From assembly GCF_902806695.1 (NCBI RefSeq), contig NZ_CADCXN010000113.1, forward strand, positions 37,844-101,843: a stretch of 64,000 bases of DNA, read 5' to 3'. Both the position numbers and the translations under genes were made by a program. Positions 56,469 through 64,000 of this stretch are shown one piece after another; the stretch's first letter is position 1; every line of letters begins with the position of its first letter. The DNA is from Candidatus Methylobacter favarea (GTDB taxonomy: Bacteria > Pseudomonadota > Gammaproteobacteria > Methylococcales > Methylomonadaceae). Below the pieces are notes generated by a model that saw nothing but the letters and a program-made list of their open reading frames with translations, made no database searches and had not been told where the DNA came from.

Positions 56469-58228
56469 GTAAAAATGTCAGTGATTTTTTAGTGCAGCGT
56501 TTATCGGAATGGGGCGTCAAACGCATTTTCGGCTATCCGGGCGATGGCATAAACGGCATTATGGGGGCATTGAACCGCGCCAACGGCAAGATCGACTTCA
56601 TTCAGGTGCGGCATGAGGAGATGGCGGCTTTTATGGCGTGCGCGCACGCCAAATTCACCGGCGAAGTCGGCGTATGCCTCGCCACTTCGGGGCCCGGTGC
56701 GATTCATTTGCTGAATGGCCTGTATGATGCCAAGCTCGACCATCAGCCGGTCGTCGCCATCGTCGGGCAGCAGAAGCGGGCCTCGCTGGGCGGCAATTAC
56801 CAGCAGGAAGTCGACCTTGTTTCGTTATTTAAAGATGTCGCGCATGAATATGTACAGATGGCTTCGACACCGGCGCAAATGCGCCATTTGGTTGATCGGG
56901 CCATGCGCATTGCACAAGCTGAACGCAATGTCTGCTGCATCATCATTCCTAACGATATTCAGGAAATGGAGGCCGAAAAACCGCCTCGCGAGCATGGCAG
57001 TGTTTTTTCAGGGCTCGGGTACGCGATGCCGCGCGCTGTACCCCATGCTGAAGAATTGGGACGCGCCGCTGAAGTGCTTAACGCAGGTGAAAAAGTGGCC
57101 ATGCTGGTCGGCGCCGGAGCGCTGCATGCCACAGACGAGGTAGTGGCAGCGGCCGAATTGCTCGGAGCCGGCATTGCCAAGGCACTGCTGGGTAAAGCCG
57201 CCGTGCCCGATGATATTCCATTTGTAACGGGCTCCATCGGCCTGCTGGGCACCAAGCCCAGCTATGACATGATGATGGATTGCGATACGCTGCTGATGGT
57301 CGGATCGAGCTTTCCCTATTCCGAATTTTTACCCCAGGAGGGTCAGGCCCGCGGCGTGCAAATCGACATTAACAGCCGCATGATCAGCATCCGCTATCCA
57401 ATGGAAGTGAATCTGGTCGGCGACAGCGCCGAAACGCTGAGATTGCTGATGCCGTTGTTGACTAAAAAAGAAGATCGCAGCTGGCGCGACCGCATCGAAA
57501 AAAATGTCCATAAATGGTGGGAAACAATGGAGGAGCGGGCCATGGAGTCAGCCAACCCTATTAACCCGCAACGCGTTTTCTGGGAATTGTCCGCGCGTCT
57601 TCCCGATAATTGCATTATTACTTGCGATTCCGGTTCGGCCGCCAACTGGTATGCGCGGGATCTGAAAATCCGCCAAGGCATGATGGCGTCGCTGTCTGGA
57701 GGATTGGCCACGATGGGACCGGGCGTACCTTACGCGATTGCGGCAAAATTCGCGCATCCTGGCCGCGTGGCGATTGCGCTGGTCGGCGATGGCGCCATGC
57801 AAATGAATGGCATCAATGAGCTCATTACAATCAGCAAATACTGGCAGCGCTGGAGCGATCCGCGTCTGGTCATTATGGTTCTTAATAATCGGGATTTAAA
57901 TCAGGTGACATGGGAGCAACGCGCAATGGAAGGCGATCCGAAGTTTAAAGCCTCGCAGGATCTGCCGGATTTCCCCTATGCCCGCCTCGCCGAGCTGATC
58001 GGCTTACAAGGCATACGCATCGATCAGCCGGAACAACTCGCTGAGGCCTGGGATCAGGCGCTTGGCGCCAAACGGCCGGTGGTGCTGGAAACCTATACCG
58101 ACCCTGATGTGCCGCCGCTGCCGCCGCACATCACTTTCAAGCAGGCGAAGGCCTATGCTTCGGCGGTTCTGCAGGGCGATTCTGACTCCATTGATATTAT
58201 CAAGGCCTCCATGAAACAAATCTTTTAA
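56465..58228 (+). CDS. thiamine diphosphate-dependent enzyme, pyruvate oxidase-like
   Basis: A 587-residue ThDP enzyme of the pyruvate oxidase/acetolactate synthase family. The catalytic Glu51 follows His50 in VRHEEMAAF. LATSGPGAIHLLNGL marks the PYR domain, and VGDGAMQMNGINEL plus VLNNRDLNQVTWEQ the ThDP/metal motif. The middle domain has the Rossmann-like KVAMLVGAGAL. The reaction could be pyruvate oxidation or carboligation; flavin use is uncertain. The ATG at 56465 has AGGAG upstream. It overlaps the end of the metallothionein frame by four bases and leads a co-directional catabolic series. Confidence 0.85.
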   Translation: MSKNVSDFLVQRLSEWGVKRIFGYPGDGINGIMGALNRANGKIDFIQVRHEEMAAFMACAHAKFTGEVGVCLATSGPGAIHLLNGLYDAKLDHQPVVAIVGQQKRASLGGNYQQEVDLVSLFKDVAHEYVQMASTPAQMRHLVDRAMRIAQAERNVCCIIIPNDIQEMEAEKPPREHGSVFSGLGYAMPRAVPHAEELGRAAEVLNAGEKVAMLVGAGALHATDEVVAAAELLGAGIAKALLGKAAVPDDIPFVTGSIGLLGTKPSYDMMMDCDTLLMVGSSFPYSEFLPQEGQARGVQIDINSRMISIRYPMEVNLVGDSAETLRLLMPLLTKKEDRSWRDRIEKNVHKWWETMEERAMESANPINPQRVFWELSARLPDNCIITCDSGSAANWYARDLKIRQGMMASLSGGLATMGPGVPYAIAAKFAHPGRVAIALVGDGAMQMNGINELITISKYWQRWSDPRLVIMVLNNRDLNQVTWEQRAMEGDPKFKASQDLPDFPYARLAELIGLQGIRIDQPEQLAEAWDQALGAKRPVVLETYTDPDVPPLPPHITFKQAKAYASAVLQGDSDSIDIIKASMKQIF

Positions 58229-58237
58229 AAGAAGACA

Positions 58238-59353
58238 ATGTGGCGAACGCACAGTCACCGCTTCAACGGTCCGCCTATTGACAAGCTGCAAGGTTCAGCC
58301 TTTCGTATTCCTACGGCCACGCCGGAATCCGACGGCACGCTGGAGTGGACGGCGACCACGCTGGCGCTGGTCGAGGCCCGCGCCGCCGGCACGACCGGCA
58401 TAGGCTTCAGCTATGCAGATGCAGCCACGGCAAGGCTGATCAATGACAGGCTGGCCGATATTGTGGTAGGTTGCGATGCGCTGTCAGTGGGCTACTGCTG
58501 GGAGGCCATGGTTACCGAAATTCGTAATCTGGGTCGGCCGGGTATCTGTTCGATGGCAATTGCCGCCGTTGACAACGCGTTGTGGGATTTGAAGGCCCGT
58601 CTTCTCGACTTGTCACTGGTTTCCTTGCTGGGGCAGGTACGAACCTCGGTTCCCGTTTATGGCAGCGGCGGCTTCACCTCCTATGCGATTGCGGATTTGC
58701 AGGAACAGCTGGCCGGCTGGACAGACCAAGGCATCGCGCGAGTCAAAATGAAGATCGGCCGCGAGCCGGAACAGGATGTGTCCCGCGTCGCCGCCGCGCG
58801 CGCAGCGATCGGGCCGGCCAACGAGCTTTTTGTCGATGCCAATGGCGCCTATTCGCGCAAACAGGCTCTGGCGATGGCGCAGGCCTTTGCCGAAATGGAC
58901 GTGTCCTGGTTCGAGGAGCCTGTATCCAGCGATGATCTGGAAGGTTTAAGGCTGATTCGCGACCGGGCGCCGCCGGGCATGGACATCAGCGCCGGTGAAT
59001 ACGGCTACGACAGCGTTTATTTTCGCCGCATGCTGCAGGCCGGGGCAGTCGATGTGTTGCAAGCCGATGCTACCCGTTGCGCGGGAATTACCGGTTTCAT
59101 GCAGGCGGCCGCTCTTTGCCAAGCCTTTAATTTGCCGCTTTCCAGTCACTGTGCGCCATCGATACATGTTCATCCCTGCTGCGCTGCCCAACCGGTACGT
59201 CATCTGGAGTATTTTTACGACCATATGCGCATAGAGAAAATGCTATTCGACGGCGCGCTCGAACCGGTAAATGGCGAATTGAAGCCTGATCTTTCCCGTC
59301 CGGGTTTAGGACTGGAGTTCAAGCATGCGGACGCGTTGCGTTATGCGGTATGA
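58238..59353 (+). CDS. enolase superfamily (mandelate racemase group) enzyme
   Basis: A 371-residue protein with the N-terminal capping domain and the barrel. The KxK motif in ARVKMKIGREP (Lys170 and Lys172), metal ligands in FVDANGAY (near 202) and WFEEPV (Glu226), ISAGEYG (near 254), and the His in SSHCAPSIHVH (near 303) place it in the mandelate racemase/acid-sugar dehydratase group. Substrates in this group are aldonates or aldarates. It begins 9 bases after the ThDP gene. Exact substrate cannot be told from sequence. Confidence 0.87.
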   Translation: MWRTHSHRFNGPPIDKLQGSAFRIPTATPESDGTLEWTATTLALVEARAAGTTGIGFSYADAATARLINDRLADIVVGCDALSVGYCWEAMVTEIRNLGRPGICSMAIAAVDNALWDLKARLLDLSLVSLLGQVRTSVPVYGSGGFTSYAIADLQEQLAGWTDQGIARVKMKIGREPEQDVSRVAAARAAIGPANELFVDANGAYSRKQALAMAQAFAEMDVSWFEEPVSSDDLEGLRLIRDRAPPGMDISAGEYGYDSVYFRRMLQAGAVDVLQADATRCAGITGFMQAAALCQAFNLPLSSHCAPSIHVHPCCAAQPVRHLEYFYDHMRIEKMLFDGALEPVNGELKPDLSRPGLGLEFKHADALRYAV

Positions 59354-59404
59354 AGTATGAGCTTCAGGCCTTTTAAATATCATGATTTTTGGGAGGCTTA
59401 GTTC

Positions 59405-62293
59405 ATGCCGATCTCCATTCTTGACGACGCCGCGCTCGCCAATGAACTAAGCCGGAATATTCAAGGCGAAGTGCGTTTCGATAACGGCAGCCGCGCCCTT
59501 TATGCAACCGACGCGTCCAATTATCGCCAAGTGCCTATCGGCGTAGTCATTCCGAAAACAGTCGACGATGTGATAGCGGCAGTCGCCGCCTGTAACCGGT
59601 ACGGCGCGCCCATTGTGTCGCGCGGCGGCGGCACCAGTTTAGCGGGGCAGTGCTGTAATGTCGCCGTGGTCATGGATATGTCCAAATACCTGAATCGCAT
59701 CCTTGCACTCGACCCCGATAAAAAAACCGCCAGGGTCGAGCCCGGCTGCGTACTGGATGACCTTCGCGATGCCGCGGAAAAACATCATTTAACCTTCGCG
59801 CCCGATCCGTCGACGCATACGCATAACACCCTCGGCGGCATGATCGGTAATAACTCCTGCGGCGTGCATTCGGTCATGGGCGGTAAAACCGTCGATAACG
59901 TCATCGAGCTCGATGTACTGCTCTACGACGGCGCCCGCCTGAAAGTCGGCCAGACCGATATAAAAGAGTTTGAACGGATTGTCGCCGAAGGCGGACGGCG
60001 CGGCGAAATATACGCCCGGTTGAAAGCATTATGCGACCAACAAGCCGACCGGATCCGAAGCAGTTACCCGAGAATTCCCCGGCGCGTATCCGGCTATAAC
60101 CTTGATGAACTGTTGCCGGAAAACGGCTTTAATGTCGCCCGCGCTTTGGTCGGCACCGAAGGCACTTGCGTCGTGATCCTGGAAGCCACGTTGCGGCTGG
60201 TCGACAGCCCGCCGTCACGCTCATTGCTGGTGCTCGGTTATCCGGATGTGTTCAGCGCCGGCGACCATGTGCCCGAAGTGCTAAAACATAAGCCTATCGG
60301 TCTCGAAGGCATCGATGACCGCTTAGTCGCGGACATGAAAGCCATCAACCTGCATCCCGAAGATATACAGCTATTGCCGGACGGCGGCGGCTGGCTGCTG
60401 GCCGAATTCGGCGGCAAGGATAAAAAGGAATCCGACGCACTGGCAACCGCTTGCATGGAAGCGCTAAAGCAAGCAGGCAATCCGCCAACGATGAAACTGT
60501 TCGACGATCCGAAACAAGAGAAAATGATCTGGAAAGTGCGCGAGTCCGGCTTAGGCGCAACCGCTCATGTACCGAACAAAAAAATCACCTGGGAAGGTTG
60601 GGAAGATGCGGCGGTGCCGCCCGATAAAGTCGGCGATTATCTGCGCGATTTTCGCAAGCTGTTGGAACAGTTTGATTACGCTTGCGACCTGTACGGCCAC
60701 TTTGGCGAAGGCTGTATACATACCCGGATCGATTTCGACCTGGAAACAAATGACGGCATCCACAACTTTCATTTGTTCTTGAACCAAGCGGCAAATCTGG
60801 TTGTTCGTTACGGCGGCTCGTTGTCAGGAGAGCATGGCGACGGCCAATCCAAAGCCGAATTTTTGCCGCTTATGTTCGGCGACGAATTAGTGCAGGCGTT
60901 TCGGGAGTTCAAATCGATTTGGGACCCGGACGGAAAAATGAATCCCGGCAAGATTGTCGATGCTTATCTGCCAACTGAAAATCTGCGGCTTGGAACCGAT
61001 TACAAACCGATACAACCCGCTACGCATTTTCAGTATCCGAAAGACAAAGGCCGGTTCAGCCGAGTCATCCTGCGCTGCGTAGGCATCGGCAATTGCCGCC
61101 AGCATCATTCCCAGACCATGTGCCCAAGTTACAAGGTGACTCGCGAAGAGCAACATTCCACCCGCGGCCGGGCGCGATTATTATTCGAGACGATGCGCGG
61201 CGAAGTCATCAAGGATTTCTGGCAAAGCGAGGAAATGAAAGAGGCGTTGAATCTGTGCCTGGCTTGTAAAGGCTGCAAAGGCGATTGCCCGGTTAATGTC
61301 GATATGGCGACTTACAAGGCCGAGTTTTTGTCGCACTATTACCAGCGCAAACGGCGTCCTCGCGAGGCTTATGCGTTCGGCTGGATTAACCGCTGGGCCA
61401 TGCTTGCTTCATATGCGCCGGGAGCGGTTAACTGGCTGGCAAAAACGCCCGGTTTTAGCGACCTGATGAAGTCTGTGTCCGGCATGGCGCCGCAACGCAA
61501 CATTCCGCAATTTGCGCCGGAAACATTCCGACACTGGTTTAGACAACGCACGCCTCAAAATCAAGATAAACCGCCAGTCATTCTTTGGCCGGACACTTTC
61601 AACAACCATTTTCATCCTGAAACCGCGATAGCTGCGGTCGAAGTGCTGGAAGCTGCGGGCTTTCAGGTGCGCCTCCCCAATCGGCACATTTGCTGCGGAC
61701 GCCCGTTATACGATTTCGGCATGCTGGATCGGGCCAAGCACCAGTTGCAGCAGATTCTTAGCGATTTACGGCCGGCAATCGACAGCGGCATTCCGGTTGT
61801 CGGCTTGGAACCGGCTTGTATTGCGGTGTTTCGCGATGAGCTGGTGAATCTGTTTCCCAACGATGAAGCCGCGCAGAAATTGAGTCGGCAAACGTATTTC
61901 TTCAGTGAGTTTTTGTTAAAGAAAGCGCCGGATTTCAAGTTTCCGAAGCTCGAACGCAAAGCCATACTGCACGGGCATTGCCATCAAAAAGCGATTATTA
62001 AAACGGATGATGAACAAATCGTGCTTAGAAAGCTTGGCCTGGATTGCCAATGGTTGGATTCAGGTTGCTGTGGCATGGCCGGTTCGTTCGGGTTCGAAAA
62101 AGATAAATATGAAGTGTCAAAGCAGATAGGCGAGCTGGTCTTGCTGCCCGCAGTACGCGCTGCACCGCCTGATGCCCTGATAGTGGCGGACGGTTACAGT
62201 TGCCGTGAACAAATCGCGCAAATGACCGGGCAGCACAGTTTGCATAGTGCGGAAGTTATCCGGATGGCGTTGCAGGAGAATCAGCAGGGTTGA
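59405..62293 (+). CDS. FAD-linked and Fe-S 2-hydroxyacid dehydrogenase, YdiJ-like
   Basis: A 962-residue fusion. The VAO-type FAD domain (residues about 20-510) has VSRGGGTSLAGQCC and NNSCGVHSVMGGK. The 2-hydroxyacid site region contains YGHFGEGCIHTRID. Then come a ferredoxin-like cluster region (CVGIGNCRQHHSQTMCPSY and CLACKGCKGDCPVN) and the C-terminal CCG domains (GHCHQKAI, SGCCGMAGSFG). It resembles D-2-hydroxyglutarate/D-lactate dehydrogenases of the YdiJ type, passing electrons to the respiratory chain. It sits 51 bases after the enolase-superfamily gene. Confidence 0.88.
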   Translation: MPISILDDAALANELSRNIQGEVRFDNGSRALYATDASNYRQVPIGVVIPKTVDDVIAAVAACNRYGAPIVSRGGGTSLAGQCCNVAVVMDMSKYLNRILALDPDKKTARVEPGCVLDDLRDAAEKHHLTFAPDPSTHTHNTLGGMIGNNSCGVHSVMGGKTVDNVIELDVLLYDGARLKVGQTDIKEFERIVAEGGRRGEIYARLKALCDQQADRIRSSYPRIPRRVSGYNLDELLPENGFNVARALVGTEGTCVVILEATLRLVDSPPSRSLLVLGYPDVFSAGDHVPEVLKHKPIGLEGIDDRLVADMKAINLHPEDIQLLPDGGGWLLAEFGGKDKKESDALATACMEALKQAGNPPTMKLFDDPKQEKMIWKVRESGLGATAHVPNKKITWEGWEDAAVPPDKVGDYLRDFRKLLEQFDYACDLYGHFGEGCIHTRIDFDLETNDGIHNFHLFLNQAANLVVRYGGSLSGEHGDGQSKAEFLPLMFGDELVQAFREFKSIWDPDGKMNPGKIVDAYLPTENLRLGTDYKPIQPATHFQYPKDKGRFSRVILRCVGIGNCRQHHSQTMCPSYKVTREEQHSTRGRARLLFETMRGEVIKDFWQSEEMKEALNLCLACKGCKGDCPVNVDMATYKAEFLSHYYQRKRRPREAYAFGWINRWAMLASYAPGAVNWLAKTPGFSDLMKSVSGMAPQRNIPQFAPETFRHWFRQRTPQNQDKPPVILWPDTFNNHFHPETAIAAVEVLEAAGFQVRLPNRHICCGRPLYDFGMLDRAKHQLQQILSDLRPAIDSGIPVVGLEPACIAVFRDELVNLFPNDEAAQKLSRQTYFFSEFLLKKAPDFKFPKLERKAILHGHCHQKAIIKTDDEQIVLRKLGLDCQWLDSGCCGMAGSFGFEKDKYEVSKQIGELVLLPAVRAAPPDALIVADGYSCREQIAQMTGQHSLHSAEVIRMALQENQQG

Positions 62294-62433
62294 TTTACCT
62301 CGTTTCCACGCAGCGCGCTTATTCCGGCCTACGCCGAGATATATAACAACGAGCGGACTCCGTGGGAACAAGGATCAATAGCTATTTTTCGTGTCTTTCG
62401 TGCTTTTCGTGGACAAAGTCAGGAGGTTTCTTC

Positions 62434-63480
62434 ATGAACTACCGGAACTTAAAAAATGCCAGTTCCACGGAACCGCCGGTTGTCGTTATCACCGGTGCCG
62501 GTGCCGGCGTCGGTCGCGCGACCGTGCAACAATTCGCCAGGAACGGCGCCCGCCTCGGATTGATCGGCCGTGATCAGTCTCGCTTAGAACAAGCCGCAAA
62601 TGAAGTGCGCCATTTAGGCGGTGAAGCAGTTATAGCGGCAACGGATGTCGCCGATGCGGATCAGGTCGAAGCGGCGGCCGTGCGTATAGAAGCGGTATTC
62701 GGCCCGATCGATATTTGGATCAATAACGCGATGGCGACGATCTATTCGCCATTTCATAAGATTTCTGCAGAAGATTATAAGCGCGCCACCGAAGTCACTT
62801 ATCTGGGCACTGTCTACGGCACGATGGCCGCGCTCAAGCGCATGACAGCCAGGAATCACGGCATCATCATCCAGGTCGGGTCGGCGCTGGCTTATCGGGC
62901 CATTCCGCTACAGTCGCCTTATTGCGGCGCGAAGTTCGCGATTCGCGGCTTTACCGATGCGTTGCGTAGTGAGCTATTGCACGACCGCAGCAAAGTCAGG
63001 CTGACGATGGTGCATATGCCGGCCCTGAATACGCCGCAGTTCGATTGGGGCAAGAACCACATGCCGACGCGGCCGCAGCCGGTGCCGCCCATTTTCGAAC
63101 CGGAGATGGCGGCCAAGGCCATTTACTGGGCAAGTCGTCACAAGCGCCGCGAAGTCTATGTCGGCTGGCCGACCTGGAAAGCGATATGGGCGAACAAATT
63201 CGTTCCCGGTTTGATTGATCGCTACTTGGCACGCACCGGTTATGAAGGCCAACAAAGCAAGCTGCCGGCCGATCCGTCAAAGCCAAATAATCTGTGGGAA
63301 CCTGTAGAAGGCGATTTTGCTGCTCATGGGCGCTTCGATAAATGCGCCAAGCCCGGCACGGCGCAACTGTGGCTTACGCTGTACCGGGAGCCAGTCACAT
63401 TAGCTTTGCTGGCTGCCGGGCTATGGGCTTGCTGGCGATTGCGTAGCAATAGCATCAGGTTAAAAAATACCGAGAGGTAG
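62434..63480 (+). CDS. short-chain dehydrogenase with C-terminal membrane segment
   Basis: A 348-residue SDR. The cofactor motif is VITGAGAGVGRAT (residues about 18-30), followed by INNAMA and the catalytic Ser and YCGAK (Tyr, Lys near residue 160-165). A long C-terminal extension ends in a hydrophobic segment (VTLALLAAGLWACWRL) that may anchor it to the membrane. ATG 62434-62436 has AGGAGG upstream; a longer upstream frame is unlikely to be used. The substrate is unknown, but it probably serves the same metabolic cluster. Confidence 0.85.
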   Translation: MNYRNLKNASSTEPPVVVITGAGAGVGRATVQQFARNGARLGLIGRDQSRLEQAANEVRHLGGEAVIAATDVADADQVEAAAVRIEAVFGPIDIWINNAMATIYSPFHKISAEDYKRATEVTYLGTVYGTMAALKRMTARNHGIIIQVGSALAYRAIPLQSPYCGAKFAIRGFTDALRSELLHDRSKVRLTMVHMPALNTPQFDWGKNHMPTRPQPVPPIFEPEMAAKAIYWASRHKRREVYVGWPTWKAIWANKFVPGLIDRYLARTGYEGQQSKLPADPSKPNNLWEPVEGDFAAHGRFDKCAKPGTAQLWLTLYREPVTLALLAAGLWACWRLRSNSIRLKNTER

Positions 63481-63515
63481 CAAATACTTTGAACGGTTAC
63501 TTTTTACCCCTAAAT

Positions 63516-63651
63516 CACTGCCATGAACTTAAAGTAGGCATATTGGAGCGCAAGCTTTGCTTGCTCTACTGTGAAGGCATGAAGCCTAGGGTTTTGGCAG
63601 GCGAAGCCTGCACTCCACCATAAACCGTTTTGGCTTAACTTAATGGCAGTG
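63516..63651. repeat. 136-bp MITE-like element, related to 36874
   Basis: Ends CACTGCCATGAACTTAA at 63516 and, on the other strand from 63651, CACTGCCATTAAGTTAA match at 15 of 18 positions when one more base is included. Inside are the hairpins GCAAGC-TTT-GCTTGC and GCAGGC-GAA-GCCTGC. The tips resemble those of the element at 36874-36988 (TGCCRTTAAGTTAAG), pointing to one dispersed family. Confidence 0.6.
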
Positions 63652-63711
63652 GTGCGCTACGCAGGAGCGAGTTCAAAGTAAGTTAATAGCTTAAACACAG
63701 GAGTGATAAAT

Positions 63712-64000
63712 ATGAATATCGGTCACAAACGCTGGGTTATTGCCGACGGATATATTCCGCCGGACAGCACCGGCAGCAGCCGGGAATTAGTCAGCCACGA
63801 AGCGATGTGCATCCTGAATTGCAATGCTCAAAATGCCCATGTCGAGGTCACGCTCTATTTCTCCGACCGGGACCCCGTAGGACCGTACCGCTTTAGCGTT
63901 AAAGCATTGCGCACCCTACACGTCCGCTTCAACGAATTCACAGATCCGGAGCCGGTTCCGCATAATACCGATTATGCCAGCGTCATCGAGTCGGATATAC
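63712..64000 (+). CDS. Anabaena sensory rhodopsin transducer-like protein, 5' part
   Basis: The first 96 codons of a protein opening GHKRWVIADGYIPPDSTG. ELVSHEAMCILNCN and SDRDPVGPYRFSVKALRT follow, and then TDYASVIESD up to the window edge. This is the ASRT/DUF1362 family, a small beta-sandwich that binds small molecules, first known as partner of Anabaena sensory rhodopsin. No rhodopsin is in view; family members are often encoded with sugar-metabolism genes, which fits the preceding cluster. CAGGAGTGATAAAT gives a clear ribosome site. Confidence 0.85.
   Translation, partial: MNIGHKRWVIADGYIPPDSTGSSRELVSHEAMCILNCNAQNAHVEVTLYFSDRDPVGPYRFSVKALRTLHVRFNEFTDPEPVPHNTDYASVIESDI

Overview
The window looks like the chromosome of a gammaproteobacterium. 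The order truA, trpF, trpB, trpA, accD, folC, dedD, cvpA, purF, metZ, all on the minus strand between 24.0 and 36.2 kb, is characteristic of that class. The gnd/zwf/pgl cluster, the radical-SAM/MEMO/AMMECR1 module and many decayed insertion sequences would fit a Methylococcales methanotroph. No methane-oxidation gene is present, so that placement is inference.

Layout. 0-3.5 kb: tail of an unknown gene, an Slp-type lipoprotein, an AI-2E family permease, a CDF metal transporter and a DUF2789 protein. 4.0-7.7 kb: oxidative pentose phosphate cluster gnd, zwf, pgl. 7.8-9.9 kb: a SHOCT-domain protein and a membrane protein. 10-12.5 kb: divergent AmmeMemoRadiSam genes. 12.8-14.6 kb: a membrane-protein gene broken by two in-frame stops, and a sugar-kinase-like protein. 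14.6-19.0 kb: an insertion-sequence graveyard with IS3, IS4 and IS5 family remnants and fragments of larger genes. 19.0-23.3 kb: a putative operon of desulfhydrase, methyltransferase, ppk1 and def, followed by a pterin dehydratase. 24.0-36.8 kb: the trp/acc/pur block, extended by msrAB, a DUF2231 protein and an L,D-transpeptidase.

36.8-40.2 kb is mobile-element territory. It holds a palindromic repeat, an inactivated integron integrase facing two gene cassettes (DUF6157 and brnTA) with recognisable attC sequence, and a frameshifted REP-associated transposase bracketed by perfect inverted REP hairpins. 40.4-44.4 kb: rlmD, ydbL and ydbH. 44.9-50.9 kb is a minus-strand block resembling a defence island: WYL regulator, MntA/HepT toxin-antitoxin pair, caspase-like protease gene, NucS-like nuclease and a double-AAA ATPase. 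The caspase-like gene is split by a 130-bp MITE, and removing it restores one continuous reading frame.

51.4-55.5 kb: a 1-Cys peroxiredoxin, an atypical lactate/malate dehydrogenase and an XRE-ImmA/IrrE regulator with an unknown partner. 56.3-64.0 kb: an apparently frameshifted metallothionein gene, then a co-directional and visibly more GC-rich series. It encodes a ThDP enzyme, an enolase-superfamily dehydratase, a large FAD/Fe-S dehydrogenase, an SDR and, at the edge, an Anabaena sensory rhodopsin transducer-like protein. Together these suggest acid-sugar or 2-hydroxyacid catabolism.
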